Source: an uncultured Lentisphaeria bacterium (GTDB lineage Bacteria; Verrucomicrobiota; Lentisphaeria; Victivallales; Victivallaceae). From it: a stretch of 51,679 nucleotides of DNA. The DNA lies in NCBI GenBank assembly GCA_903863035.1, contig CAIPAT010000008.1, forward strand, positions 1-51,679, in the 5' to 3' direction. The notes beneath the pieces were generated by a model. It was not told the DNA's origin, did not search any database, and worked only from the letters and a program-made list of their open reading frames with translations. Made by a program: the position numbers and the translations under genes. The first letter of the stretch is position 1. Each line of letters begins with the position of its first letter. Of this stretch, positions 42,941 to 51,679 are shown piece after piece.

Positions 42941-43137
42941 CCATGGCTAACATAAGAAAGGAAATATAAGATTATGTGGCTGTGTTAATGCAGAAGAAAA
43001 GAAAAAAAACACCTTACCTTTTATGAAAAAGTAAGATGGAATAAAACAACTGAAACTTATTGCTTGGCCACGATGTCCGAGCATTGTGATTAGACGCCTA
43101 TATAATGTTCGTCGCAGCAAGAAAAGGAGAGAATATC

Positions 43138-43533
<396 letters not shown>

Positions 43534-43535
43534 TT

Positions 43536-44054
43536 ATGTCTACTCGACAAATAAAAGTTCTATCTTTGTTGACGGGGTTCAGCACACTGCTGTTCACGGT
43601 GCAAGCTGCGAATACAAATGTTGAAGTGGAGAAACCAGAGGTTATCAAGCAGCATCTTCGCATAGCTAACAACGCGGAAAAGTGGATGACCTCTGACAAC
43701 AATTTTCTTTTGCATATCCGCTGCAAAATCACGACACGTCAACGCCGGATTACAATGGGAGCCGCCAATGGCAAATTGAAGGACTCCGACTTGGTTGCGT
43801 TCGAGAATTTCAGACTGACCTTTCCCGATAAAACGACAATCACGGCCTCGGGTCTTGGTCATACGCTGCTGGGTGAGGTATTTCTCTACAGAGCCCCCGA
43901 AGAATACGGAAACTTGATTAACTTTAATGACTTAAAGAGGTATGTGTGGGATGTTGACGTGGTCTTCGTTCTCCCAAAGGGTACGCGCTCCGCATTTTTT
44001 CAATTTGATGAAAACAAGCCTATTTCTATTGCCATTCCTGTCGAGATTGAATGA
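43536..44054 (+). CDS. Hypothetical secreted beta-sandwich protein
   Basis: 172 residues; AAAGGAATATAATT before the ATG, two bases after the previous stop. Signal peptide MSTRQIKVLSLLTGFSTLLFTVQAA. The rest is strand-rich: NNFLLHIRCKITTRQRRITM, DLVAFENFRLTFPDKTTITASGLGH, WDVDVVFVLPKGTRSAFFQFDENKPISIAIPVEIE, in the style of the Ig-like (DUF4352-like) domain of the 716-residue protein, which suggests but does not prove common origin. Confidence 0.65.
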   Translation: MSTRQIKVLSLLTGFSTLLFTVQAANTNVEVEKPEVIKQHLRIANNAEKWMTSDNNFLLHIRCKITTRQRRITMGAANGKLKDSDLVAFENFRLTFPDKTTITASGLGHTLLGEVFLYRAPEEYGNLINFNDLKRYVWDVDVVFVLPKGTRSAFFQFDENKPISIAIPVEIE

Positions 44055-44080
44055 TCGTATAACATGAAAGGACGACACAA

Positions 44081-44641
44081 ATGATAAATTTAAAAACAAT
44101 GATGAGCATGCTTGCTCTGCTGGTTGCGGTTTCATTGTATTCCGGCGAAGCTGATTCAAAAAACTATTCGGATTGGGATAAAAATATTGTTAAAGCTTAC
44201 AACAGCAATCCGAGAAATACGGCGGAAGTTTATGCCAATTCCATGCTGATTCTGGACAAGGCCTCCAAAGAAGAAAACACCAATGGCACCGCCTGGCAGT
44301 TGAAAGCCAGGAAGCTGATTACGGTATCATGCTTTTATGAATGTACTCAGGCCATTGACAAAAAGCTCTACAAACAGGCGTATATCTGGGCGAAACGAGG
44401 CGAAAAAAACGGTACTGCCTTCGGCAAAGTAGGAGAAGTACCGGTCAAAAACCTTTATGATTATTTAACCTTTGCGATTAAAGAGCTGCAGGAAACCCCG
44501 ATGGTGAAAAACAGCAGTCCGGATGAACTGGCGCTGCGGGAACTCATCTCCAGGGGAACAGTTTTAATGGCGCAATTACAGGGCGGCTCACATTTTCTTA
44601 TCGAGGGCATAAGTTTCGCTTTACCGGTCAGTGTTTTGTGA
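44081..44641 (+). CDS. Hypothetical secreted helical protein
   Basis: 186 residues; GAAAGGACG upstream. Signal peptide MINLKTMMSMLALLVAVSLYSG. The rest is helical: NPRNTAEVYANSMLILDKASKEEN, AWQLKARKLITVSCFYECTQAIDKKLYKQAYIWAKRGEKNG, NLYDYLTFAIKELQETP. The spacing of Ala/Tyr pairs is compatible with a TPR- or Sel1-like array, though no repeat is convincing. Last of the run of unknown exported proteins; it is 30 bases before the lipoprotein hydrolase gene. Confidence 0.65.
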   Translation: MINLKTMMSMLALLVAVSLYSGEADSKNYSDWDKNIVKAYNSNPRNTAEVYANSMLILDKASKEENTNGTAWQLKARKLITVSCFYECTQAIDKKLYKQAYIWAKRGEKNGTAFGKVGEVPVKNLYDYLTFAIKELQETPMVKNSSPDELALRELISRGTVLMAQLQGGSHFLIEGISFALPVSVL

Positions 44642-44670
44642 TAAATTCTGTACAATGGAGAAAACAGAGA

Positions 44671-46251
44671 ATGTTTAAGTATGCCGGCTGCTTGATCACT
44701 GTATGCATTCCGCTGATGTTTTTTAATCTCGGCTGTTCTTCTGTCGGCTCCTACCAGTCCAAGGAAGTGACCGATAAATCCATTCGCAACAATATTCTCC
44801 AGCAATGCTCCCAGTACGAGGGGCCGATGCGCAATCCGGTGATCGTCATTCACGGCTTTCTCGGGTCAAAACTGCGCAAAACCGCGGACGGCAAGGAAAT
44901 CTGGGGGTCGTTCAGTCCGCTGGATTCGGTCTTCGGACCTTACGATCAGCAGATACTGGATCTGGCCTGCAAAATGTCCAAAGGCAGCAGCCTGACGGAG
45001 CTGGATAAAACCGTTGAGCCATACTCGTTCCTGGAGATGGTGAAAGTTCAATTCCTGGGGATTCCGATTAATGTAAACGCTTACGAAGACATGCTGTCCA
45101 TCCTGCGGAATTCCGGATATACTCAATATGAAAGACCGCTGCCGGAGGGCAGACACTTCTATTCTCTTTTCCCTTACTATTACGACTGGCGCCGCGACCT
45201 GCCGTATAATGCCGCCAGACTGCATGAGTATATTCTGGAGAAAAGAGCTTATCTGCAGAAGAACTACGAAAAACTTTACGGACTTAAGAACTATGACGTC
45301 CAGTTCGATATCGTGGCGCATTCGATGGGCGGACTGCTCGCCGGATACTATCTGCGCTACGGCGACTCCGACTTGCCGGCGGACGGATCAGCGCCGGAGC
45401 TGAGCTGGAAAGGCAGCCATTATGTTGACAAAATCCTGATCGTCGGCACGCCTAATGCCGGATTTCTCGATACCTGCCAGGAATTGATCTACGGCTTGCA
45501 GGTGGCCCCCGGCACACCGACTTTTCCACCGGCGCTGCTCGGCACTTTTGCCACTTACTATCAGATGATGCCGACATACGGTTTCCGTTCCGTGCTGTAT
45601 GAAGATGACCCCAACGGCGCGGAAGTGGATATCTTCAACCCGGAGGTGTGGATTCAAATGAAATGGGGTCTGGCTGACCCCGCCCAGGATAAATACCTGC
45701 AAATACTGCTGCCGGAAGTTAAAGATCCGCAGGCAAGACGCGCCATAGCTCTCGACCATCTGACCAAATGCCTGCGCCGGGCAAAACAATTCTCGGCCGC
45801 AATGCAGGTGAAAGCCAGACCGCCGGAGAATGTTGCGTTATTCCTTTTTGCCGGCGATGCGATAGAGACCAGCCGCACCGCGACGGTCAACCGCAAAACC
45901 GGGGAATTCAAGGTCGTCGAATACGCCCCCGGCGACGGCAAAATCCTTACCTCAAGCGCGCTTTTTGATCTGCGTGAAGACGGCTACTGGACGCCGTATC
46001 TGCGTTCTCCGATCACCTGGCACGGCACTTTTTTACTGAACGCCGCCCACATGGGAATAACCAAAAGCAGCGCGTTCAACAGCAATGCCTCGTTCTGTCT
46101 GCTGGTGACTCCCAGCGTAAAACAGGATAAACGGGATAAAAAGACGCTCGATCTGCGCCAGGAACTGCCGAAAACAATCCAGTACCTGGGCGACGGGATG
46201 TTTGATGAGAAGAATGATAATCCGGCTCCGGCGGCCAAGCCGGCAAAATGA
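44671..46251 (+). CDS. LCAT-like alpha/beta-hydrolase lipoprotein
   Basis: 526 residues from ATG 44671 (TGGAGAAAAC upstream). MFKYAGCLITVCIPLMFFNLGC is a lipoprotein signal, lipobox FNLGC, so the enzyme should be lipid-anchored. NPVIVIHGFLGSKL gives the oxyanion strand; FDIVAHSMGGLLAGYYLRY carries the nucleophile in AHSMGG; KILIVGTPNAGF is the strand after it; a late Asp-His pair (GDGKILTSSALFD…, HMGITKS) completes the site. The layout (HGFLGSKL, YDWRRDLPYNAARL, VDKILIVGTPNAG) matches lecithin:cholesterol acyltransferase/phospholipase-type proteins. It likely hydrolyses or transfers acyl chains on lipids. Its different base composition from the mosaic cluster suggests it belongs to the flanking chromosome. 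Confidence 0.85.
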   Translation: MFKYAGCLITVCIPLMFFNLGCSSVGSYQSKEVTDKSIRNNILQQCSQYEGPMRNPVIVIHGFLGSKLRKTADGKEIWGSFSPLDSVFGPYDQQILDLACKMSKGSSLTELDKTVEPYSFLEMVKVQFLGIPINVNAYEDMLSILRNSGYTQYERPLPEGRHFYSLFPYYYDWRRDLPYNAARLHEYILEKRAYLQKNYEKLYGLKNYDVQFDIVAHSMGGLLAGYYLRYGDSDLPADGSAPELSWKGSHYVDKILIVGTPNAGFLDTCQELIYGLQVAPGTPTFPPALLGTFATYYQMMPTYGFRSVLYEDDPNGAEVDIFNPEVWIQMKWGLADPAQDKYLQILLPEVKDPQARRAIALDHLTKCLRRAKQFSAAMQVKARPPENVALFLFAGDAIETSRTATVNRKTGEFKVVEYAPGDGKILTSSALFDLREDGYWTPYLRSPITWHGTFLLNAAHMGITKSSAFNSNASFCLLVTPSVKQDKRDKKTLDLRQELPKTIQYLGDGMFDEKNDNPAPAAKPAK

Positions 46252-46256
46252 AATTA

Positions 46257-46285
46257 ATTCCGCTCCGTCAGTGACGGAGCGGAAT
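46257..46285. terminator. Bidirectional terminator between the hydrolase and gcvPB
   Basis: ATTCCGCTCCGTC (46257-46269), loop AGT, GACGGAGCGGAAT (46273-46285): a perfect 13-bp stem in the 43-base gap between two convergent genes. AT-rich flanks are present on the left; it can serve both transcripts. Confidence 0.85.
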
Positions 46286-46294
46286 CGGGAAAGT

Positions 46295-47746
46295 CTAACC
46301 TAAATCGGCTACTACCGGAGTTCTGGCGGCTCTGGTTTCGTCCATCCGTTTTACCGGGGTCGTCACCGGGGCCTGCTGAATCTGTTCCGGATTCGTCTCG
46401 GTCATTTTGGCGATTTCGATCATCGCTTCGATAAAGCTGTCAATCGTATCCTTCGACTCGGTCTCGGTCGGCTCGATCATCAGCGCTTCCGGGACAATTA
46501 ACGGGAAATATATCGTCGGCGGATGATAACCGCGGTCAATCAGGGCCTTGGCGATATCCAGTGCATGGACGCCTTTAGCAACCTGGCGGGTTGCTGAAAA
46601 AACACATTCGTGCATCGAAAAACGATCATATTTCTGATCATAATAAGGCGCCAGGCGGCAGCGGATGTAATTCGCATTCAGCACCGCGTTTTCGCTTACT
46701 CTTCTGAAGCCTTCCCTGCCAAGCGTGAGCATATAGGCATAGGCGCGCAGGATAATGCCGAAATTGCCATAGAAAGGCGCGATATAGCCGATGCTGTCCG
46801 GATAATCATATTCCAGCGCGTAAGTGCCGTCGGAACGCTTGGTGACGCGGGAAACCGGCAAATACGGCACCAGCTTTTCCGCCACGCCGACCGGTCCCGA
46901 ACCGGGGCCGCCGCCGCCGTGCGGAGTCGAGAACGTCTTGTGGAGATTGACGTGCATCACATCAAAGCCCAGGTCGCCGGGACGAACCCGGCCGATGATG
47001 GCGTTGAAGTTGGCGCCGTCGCAATAGCACAGACCGCCGGCCTCATGGACCAGCCGGCAGATTTCCTTGACGTTGCGATCAAAAAGACCCAGCGTGTTCG
47101 GGCAGGTCAGCATCAGTCCGGCGACTTCCGGGCCGAGATGTTTTTTCAAATCTTCCAGATCCACGTTGCCTTCGCTGTCGGAGGCGATTTCGACAGTGTC
47201 GAAACCGGCGACCGCCGCGCTGGCGGGATTGGTGCCGTGGGCGGCATCCGGAATCAGCATGACTTTACGCTTGTCATCCTTGCATGCTTTGTGATAAGCG
47301 GCAATCAGCATGACGCCGGCCAGTTCGCCGTGCGCGCCGGCCAGCGGCTGCATGGTGCAGGCGGAGAATCCCAGCAGTTCGCTGAGAATGCGTTCAGCTT
47401 CGTAAATCACCGCCAGTGCGCCCTGGGTGAGTGCGCCGCCGTGCCGCAGCTGCGGCAGCAGCGGATGCAGTTCGGCGAATCCCGGCAGCGCCGCGATCCG
47501 CTCATGGAATTTCGGATTGTATTTCATGGTGCAGGACCCGAGCGGATAGAAATTGGTATCCACTCCCATATTTTTACGGCTCAGGGCGGTAAAATGACGG
47601 ATTACTTCCTGTTCGGACACTTCCGGCAGTTCAGCGGATTTTTTCCGGCGGAACCGCTGGGGAATGGCGTTCATTTCCGGCACATCGGCCTTCGGAATGG
47701 AAGAACCTCTGCGGCCGCTTCTGCTTATTGAGAATATCAGTTTCAC
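46295..47746 (-). CDS. gcvPB: Glycine dehydrogenase (decarboxylating) subunit 2
   Basis: 483 residues, usual for the split P-protein beta half. With GcvPA it decarboxylates glycine and passes the aminomethyl group to lipoyl-GcvH. Conserved stretches: YPLGSCTMKYNPK, MQPLAGAHGELAGV, PDAAHGTNPASA, and the PLP-binding lysine in HVNLHKTFSTPHGGGGPGSGPVGV. ATG overlaps the gcvPA stop (ATGA, 47743-47746), so the two halves are made together. Confidence 0.97.
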   Translation of the reverse strand: MKLIFSISRSGRRGSSIPKADVPEMNAIPQRFRRKKSAELPEVSEQEVIRHFTALSRKNMGVDTNFYPLGSCTMKYNPKFHERIAALPGFAELHPLLPQLRHGGALTQGALAVIYEAERILSELLGFSACTMQPLAGAHGELAGVMLIAAYHKACKDDKRKVMLIPDAAHGTNPASAAVAGFDTVEIASDSEGNVDLEDLKKHLGPEVAGLMLTCPNTLGLFDRNVKEICRLVHEAGGLCYCDGANFNAIIGRVRPGDLGFDVMHVNLHKTFSTPHGGGGPGSGPVGVAEKLVPYLPVSRVTKRSDGTYALEYDYPDSIGYIAPFYGNFGIILRAYAYMLTLGREGFRRVSENAVLNANYIRCRLAPYYDQKYDRFSMHECVFSATRQVAKGVHALDIAKALIDRGYHPPTIYFPLIVPEALMIEPTETESKDTIDSFIEAMIEIAKMTETNPEQIQQAPVTTPVKRMDETRAARTPVVADLG

Positions 47747-49077
47747 AGTACAGCCTCCAATGCATTAGCCAGGGCTTTGATCTCTTCCCTGGTACGTTTT
47801 TCAGTAACAGCGATTAACAACTGGTTCTTGCGGTCCGGGTAATAACGCCCCAGCGGGAACCCGGCGGCGAAACCTTTGTCAATCATCTTGCCGACAACCT
47901 CGGCGGCATCTCCGGGCAGACTGATGACGAATTCGTTGAAGAAAGCCTCGCCTCCTACCGGTTTTACTCCGTCGATTTTCAGTATTTCGCTGCGGGCGAA
48001 CGCGGCTTTGGCGGCGCAGAGTTCAGCGACGTCAATCAGCCCCTGCCTGCCCATGCAGCAGAGATAAACCAGCGCAGTAAGTGCGCAGAGACTTTCATTG
48101 GAGCAGATATTGGACATGGCGGAGGCGCGGCGGATGTGCTGCTCACGGGTTTGCAGCGTCAGCACGAAGCCGTCTTTACCGTCCAGGTCAACGGTGCGTC
48201 CGCAGATTCTGCCCGGCATTTTGCGCATATATTTTTCCGTAGTGGCCATGAAACCGAGATACGGACCGCCGAAACTCAACGGAATACCGATGCTCTGGCC
48301 TTCGCCGGTGACAATGTCGAAACCCATTTCTCCAGGCGGAGTAAGCACTGCCAGCGCTACCGGATAGCAGGAACAGACCGCCAGCGCGCCTTTGGCGTGA
48401 GCATGGGCAGTGACTTCCTCCCAGGCTTCAATCGTGCCGAAAACGTTCGGATACTGGACAATCACGCAGGCGGTGTTTTCAGTAATCGCCGCCATCAGGC
48501 GCTGCTGTGCAGAATCATCAGTTCCGGACGGAACTTGAATCAGTTCGATGTCCAGGTTACTGCTGTAGCATTCAATCATCCGGCGGAAAATCGGCGATAC
48601 TGCTTCGGAGATTACCGCCTGGCGGCGGCGGGTGATTCTGCCGGCCATCATCATGGCTTCAAACAGCGCGGTACCGCCGTCATACAGCGAAGCGTTGGCG
48701 ACAAACAGGCCGGTCAGCCGGCAGATCATCGACTGATATTCATAAATAGCCTGGAGCGTCCCTTGAGAAGCCTCCGGCTGGTACGGGGTATAAGCAGTGT
48801 AGAATTCGGAGCGTCCGGTTATTTCACCGACCGCGGCGGGAATTATGTGATCATAATATCCGGCTCCGAGAAAGTTTACGAGTTGAGTGGCGTTTCTGGC
48901 TGCGAGTTCATTAAGGTGTCTGACCACCTCATATTCAGACAACCCGGAATGCAGAGTGTCCAGAGACGGCGGTGGAAATTTGATTTGCGCCTTTTCCCAC
49001 ATTTGCTCAAAACTGTCGCAACCGATAGTTTTGAACATTTCTCTGACATCCGCCTCAGTATTGGCAATGTACGGCAA
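47743..49077 (-). CDS. gcvPA: Glycine dehydrogenase (decarboxylating) subunit 1
   Basis: 444 residues. The start is a TTG at 49077, supported by the conserved N-terminus (PYIANTEADVREMFKTIG) and by AGGGGG nine bases upstream; no ATG fits. Family marks: FLGAGYYDHIIPAAVGEI, YTAYTPYQPEASQGTLQAIYEYQSM, and LQTREQHIRRASAMSNICSN. It supplies the non-PLP half of the split glycine dehydrogenase, as found in many anaerobes and Gram-positives. Confidence 0.97.
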   Translation of the reverse strand: MPYIANTEADVREMFKTIGCDSFEQMWEKAQIKFPPPSLDTLHSGLSEYEVVRHLNELAARNATQLVNFLGAGYYDHIIPAAVGEITGRSEFYTAYTPYQPEASQGTLQAIYEYQSMICRLTGLFVANASLYDGGTALFEAMMMAGRITRRRQAVISEAVSPIFRRMIECYSSNLDIELIQVPSGTDDSAQQRLMAAITENTACVIVQYPNVFGTIEAWEEVTAHAHAKGALAVCSCYPVALAVLTPPGEMGFDIVTGEGQSIGIPLSFGGPYLGFMATTEKYMRKMPGRICGRTVDLDGKDGFVLTLQTREQHIRRASAMSNICSNESLCALTALVYLCCMGRQGLIDVAELCAAKAAFARSEILKIDGVKPVGGEAFFNEFVISLPGDAAEVVGKMIDKGFAAGFPLGRYYPDRKNQLLIAVTEKRTREEIKALANALEAVL

Positions 49078-49120
49078 TTAAGAATCCCCCTGTTAAAATT
49101 CATGCAATAAAAAGAGATAA

Positions 49121-49155
49121 ACCCGGCTTTCTCTGCTGAAAGAAAAAACCGGGCT
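49121..49155 (-). promoter_or_regulatory. Hairpin between gcvH and gcvPA
   Basis: CCCGG (49122-49126) and CTTTC pair with GAAAG and CCGGG (49149-49153) to give a GC-capped hairpin in the 95-base gap. On the coding strand it is followed by TTTATCTCTTTTT, so it could be a partial terminator or an mRNA end-protecting stem that makes GcvH more abundant than the P-protein. Confidence 0.5.
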
Positions 49156-49172
49156 GTAAATCACGGTCAGAC

Positions 49173-49544
49173 TCAGGACAGCTCTTTCAGATACTTGTCA
49201 TAAGCATCGACGTTCATCATGTCGTCAAGCTCGGAAGTATCAATATTGGTGAGCTTGCAGAGCCAGCCTTTGTCTTCGGGGGATTCATTAATCAGGTTGG
49301 GCTCGTCTTCGAGCGCATCGTTGATCATAACCACTGTTCCGCTGACCGGACTGTAAATGTCGGAGGCCGCCTTGACTGATTCAACTACGCCGAGGGTGTC
49401 GCCGACGATGAAATCGTCATCTTCTGACGGCAGTTCGACATAGGTGATGTCGCCCAGCTGCTTTGCGGCATATTCTGAAATGCCGATTGTTGCTTCTTCT
49501 CCATGGATTTCAACCCATTCATGATCTTCTGAATAATACTTCAT
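49173..49544 (-). CDS. gcvH: Glycine cleavage system H protein
   Basis: 123 residues. Lipoyl-carrier hammerhead fold; the swinging lipoate is attached to the Lys in TLGVVESVKAASDIYSPVSG. YSEDHEWVEIHGEEATIGISEYAAKQLGDITYVELP is the standard N-terminal part. ATG at 49544 is the only sensible start. Between gcvT (113 bases upstream) and gcvPA. Confidence 0.97.
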   Translation of the reverse strand: MKYYSEDHEWVEIHGEEATIGISEYAAKQLGDITYVELPSEDDDFIVGDTLGVVESVKAASDIYSPVSGTVVMINDALEDEPNLINESPEDKGWLCKLTNIDTSELDDMMNVDAYDKYLKELS

Positions 49545-49657
49545 TTTTCACGTCTTCCCTTATTTGATTTTTATGTAATGACAAAAATATTTGAAACACA
49601 GCATTTAAACATTTTAAAGATAAAATTCAAGGATAAATTCAAAAATATATAGTTTTT

Positions 49658-50776
49658 TTATAGTTTTTTTCTGGCAGACCCGTTTTTATTGAATGGAAGT
49701 TCGCAAACCGTTCCCGGGATCTGCGCCCGGCCGGCTTCCAGAATTACCTTGCTGCCGATGTCAATTCCCGCATCCATATTAACATATGCCATCGCAACCG
49801 CCATTCCAAGCGATGGAGCAAACGCACCGGAAGTGACCTTCCCGATCACGGAACTGCCGTCCATGGCAAATACAATAGCCCCTTCCCGTGCGGCGCGCCT
49901 GCCGTCAAGCACGATTCCGACAAGCTTTTTTGTCGGCGCATCCCCGGCCAGCGCATTTTTGCCTATGAAATTGCGGTCCGGGTTTTCGTCCAGCTTGAGC
50001 ATGTCTGCATAACCGGCTTCAATCGGGGTGGTTGCCAGGTTCAGTTCATGCCCGTAAAGCGCATAGCCCATTTCCAGGCGCAGCGTATCCCTGGCGCCGA
50101 GTCCGGCCGGTTTCACGTTTTTCAGCGTCAGCAGATATTGCCACATTTCAACTGCTCTGCCGGCATCGAAATAGAGTTCGAACCCGAGTTCTCCGGTATA
50201 CCCGGTGCGGCTGAGCAGACACGGAATGGAATGGATAACTGTTTTTGTCCAGTAAAAATACTTCGGCAGCGCGGCGATATCCAGACCGGCTTCGGCCAGC
50301 ACGTCAGCGCTTTCAGGCCCCTGCAAATCAATTTTCGCAGTATTGTCGGAAACATCTGTAAATTCAATGCCGTCCGGCAGATTTGAGCTGATTTGTTCCG
50401 CATCGCCATACCTGGTGCCGGCGTTGACAACAATAAAGAAATCGTCTTCTCCCATACGGTAGACGATTAAATCATCCATGACTTTGCCGTCAGGGTCCAG
50501 CAGAAAATTATAGCGGCAGACACCGATTTTCTGGTCGCAGACCGGGCGCGCCAGAATATGGTCGAGCGCGGCCGCCGCCCCTTCACCCTTCACCGTAAAT
50601 TCGCCCATGTGGCAAATATCAAAAATAGCAACATGCCGCCGGGTATGATTGTGCTCGGCAATAATTCCATCCGCATATTGAACAGGCATGCTCCAGCCTG
50701 CGAAAGGCACCATTTTCGCGCCTGCAAGCACATGCTGCTCGTACAGCGGCGTGCTCTTCATTTCTTCTTCTGACAT
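49658..50776 (-). CDS. gcvT: Aminomethyltransferase, glycine cleavage T protein
   Basis: 372 residues. Takes the methylene group from GcvH to tetrahydrofolate and frees ammonia. Marks: PLYEQHVLAGAKMVPFAGWSMPVQY, ATFDICHMGEF-like AIFDICHMGEF, the folate-binding Asp region DLIVYRMGEDDFFIVVNAG, SRTGYTGELGFELYFD, and GLGARDTLRLEMGYALYGHEL. AGAGGTAC precedes the ATG. First gene of the gcvT-H-PA-PB operon. No glycine riboswitch could be recognised in the ~100 bases upstream. Confidence 0.97.
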   Translation of the reverse strand: MSEEEMKSTPLYEQHVLAGAKMVPFAGWSMPVQYADGIIAEHNHTRRHVAIFDICHMGEFTVKGEGAAAALDHILARPVCDQKIGVCRYNFLLDPDGKVMDDLIVYRMGEDDFFIVVNAGTRYGDAEQISSNLPDGIEFTDVSDNTAKIDLQGPESADVLAEAGLDIAALPKYFYWTKTVIHSIPCLLSRTGYTGELGFELYFDAGRAVEMWQYLLTLKNVKPAGLGARDTLRLEMGYALYGHELNLATTPIEAGYADMLKLDENPDRNFIGKNALAGDAPTKKLVGIVLDGRRAAREGAIVFAMDGSSVIGKVTSGAFAPSLGMAVAMAYVNMDAGIDIGSKVILEAGRAQIPGTVCELPFNKNGSARKKL

Positions 50777-51070
50777 ATCAGTACCTCTTTCGGCATTTTA
50801 TATTGATATACTTTTATTCAATTCATTAAACGCAGGGGAATTATATATCCGTTTAAAGTAAAGTCTAATTTTGAAATACAAAAATCATTCTTTTTTTATA
50901 AGATTTAATTTTTCCCGCAGAAACCATTTTTGCCAAGTGAGGATTCCGGTGATGTTCTTCCAGATTTATCCCGGCATTCCGTCTGCTGTCCGGCCTCATC
51001 GGGCAGGCCTCTGGATAAAAAACAAATTACTATCCTGCAAGCCGGGATGCAGTTTAAAAAAATGCAGATG

Positions 51071-51097
51071 TATACTCTGCACGGCTGAGAACTTAAC
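51071..51097. mobile_element. Solo MITE terminal repeat
   Basis: TATACTCTGCACGGCTG then AGAACTTAACC matches the left end of MITE copy 1 but no right end or body follows; sequence passes into other repeats. Confidence 0.5.
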
Positions 51098-51132
51098 CGG
51101 CTGCGCCGGGACTTTAACCACAGAGAAATTCA

Positions 51133-51148
51133 TCCCGCAGTCGCGGGA
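51133..51148. repeat. Short palindrome TCCCGC-AGTC-GCGGGA
   Basis: Fourth copy of the dispersed palindrome, within TTCATCCCGCAGTCGCGGGA. Confidence 0.6.
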
Positions 51149-51234
51149 CCACGAAAAACTTAGCGCGGCATAGCCGCAACCAAAATGTTTAACAGGGATG
51201 GACAGGATATGCAGGATATGAAAAGGCAGCTTCA

Positions 51235-51250
51235 TCCCGCAGGCGCGGGA
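51235..51250. repeat. Short palindrome TCCCGC-AGGC-GCGGGA
   Basis: Fifth copy, preceded by the same TTCA as the copy at 51133, about 100 bases away. Confidence 0.6.
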
Positions 51251-51317
51251 GCATGAAGTGAAACCTGGGAGCGCCGGTCGTCGGACCGGCTTTATTGATT
51301 TCGCCTTTGGCGACCAA

Positions 51318-51333
51318 TCCCGCGAATGCGGGA
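51318..51333. repeat. Short palindrome TCCCGC-GAAT-GCGGGA
   Basis: Sixth copy, 83 bases from the previous one, next to a TCGCC-TTT-GGCGA hairpin. Confidence 0.6.
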
Positions 51334-51547
51334 CCGTTGGATCACGCCCGCCGGGCCGCCGGCGGCGAGTGAGGGAAACAGTTTTTTGTTAGCAGGGTAC
51401 CCGCATCCCTCCTCCAAAACTTTTTTTGACGGCCGGAATGACGAAAATTATCCACTGCATTGCTGAACATTTTAAACGCTGATAATTAGAAACTTATGAA
51501 CACGACTATGTAAAAATCTTTGCATGTTTCAAAGAAAGGTTGCCTCT

Positions 51548-51679
51548 TCACCAGAATTCGTGGGTAAAAGTTGGTTCCGGGAGTTCTCCGAGTTGATGGT
51601 ATAAGCAGATTTTAGCGATTTTTATGGTTCTGAAGCCGAAAGATTTTCTGATAGTCAAATTTATTTTTCTGTTCAACCC
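51548..51679 (-). CDS. Transposase C-terminus, partial at window edge
   Basis: Reverse-strand frame open from the window edge to a TGA at 51548-51550. The 43 residues end in RKSFGFRTIKIAKICLYHQL and GELPEPTFTHEFW, a tail seen in ISL3-like and related IS transposases (…GFR…ALYH.LG.LPEP..TH.F…). Only the last part is in the window, so family and integrity cannot be judged. Confirms that the repeat-rich spacer borders an insertion sequence. Confidence 0.6.
   Translation of the reverse strand, partial: GLNRKINLTIRKSFGFRTIKIAKICLYHQLGELPEPTFTHEFW

Larger units (their letters stand above)
50777..51547. other. Repeat-rich spacer upstream of gcvT
   Basis: No gene that I can support in 771 bases. 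It holds a solo MITE end at 51071, three dispersed palindromes (51133, 51235, 51318), a GC hairpin (51273-51290, GCCGGTC-GTCG-GACCGGC then TTTATT), and AACAGGGATGGACAGGATAT-type text like that at 19514-19545. The gcvT promoter should lie near 50790-50860, which is AT-rich. Confidence 0.6.

Noticed and set aside
46610..47731. 373-codon open frame on the + strand
   Set aside because: Antisense to gcvPB, which is fully conserved; Arg/Gly/Ala-rich shadow of a GC-rich gene.
48136..49110. 324-codon open frame on the + strand
   Set aside because: Antisense to gcvPA; no family features.
50777..50900. Glycine riboswitch ahead of gcvT
   Set aside because: Looked for the conserved paired GG-rich tandem aptamer elements; the region is AT-rich and shows no such structure.
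50871..51173. 100-codon open frame upstream of gcvT
   Set aside because: Runs through repeat sequence and a MITE end; no ribosome binding site; composition is not protein-like.

Overview
The window looks like a chromosomal segment of a fermentative, probably anaerobic bacterium of the PVC group, most likely Lentisphaerota (Victivallis-like). This is inferred from the mix of a six-hairpin glycosidase, a glycyl radical enzyme with an AraC regulator, many secreted proteins of unknown family, a non-NIF full-length NifU/NifS pair, a split glycine cleavage P-protein and many short intergenic repeats. No rRNA, tRNA or CRISPR array was seen, so the taxonomic call is an inference.

Layout. (1) 0.1-7 kb: a beta-sandwich protein and a glycosidase in one direction, then a glycyl radical enzyme with an unusual N-terminal jelly-roll-like region, divergent from an AraC regulator; this reads as a sugar or diol catabolic locus. 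(2) 7-14 kb: a methyltransferase and three multi-membrane GT39/ArnT-like proteins, two of them divergent paralogues flanking a MITE. (3) 14-19.5 kb: proS, nifU, nifS and a secreted FN3-phosphatase; a 61-bp copy of the nifS 3' end lies after the phosphatase gene, as if that gene had been inserted. (4) 19.5-28 kb: accessory region with gene debris, a HigBA-like toxin-antitoxin pair, a secreted caspase/gingipain-fold protease, a secreted SGNH hydrolase, umuDC, and MITE copies. (5) 28.3-32.6 kb: two-gene operon of a RecA/KaiC-like plus PPDK-N fusion protein and a pyruvate/indolepyruvate-type thiamine diphosphate decarboxylase. (6) 32.6-44.6 kb: a one-directional run of about a dozen secreted proteins that I cannot assign to any known system. 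They share signal peptides, domains and whole 0.1-0.8 kb DNA blocks in different combinations, so this is a mosaic, recombining gene cluster and the best candidate here for something undescribed. (7) 44.7-46.3 kb: an LCAT-like lipoprotein hydrolase, convergent across a strong bidirectional hairpin with (8) the gcvT-gcvH-gcvPA-gcvPB glycine cleavage operon. (9) 50.8 kb to the end: repeat-rich spacer and the 3' end of a transposase.

Two small repeat families run through the spacers: a MITE with terminal inverted repeats starting TATACTCT, and a short palindrome TCCCGC-N3/4-GCGGGA seen six times.
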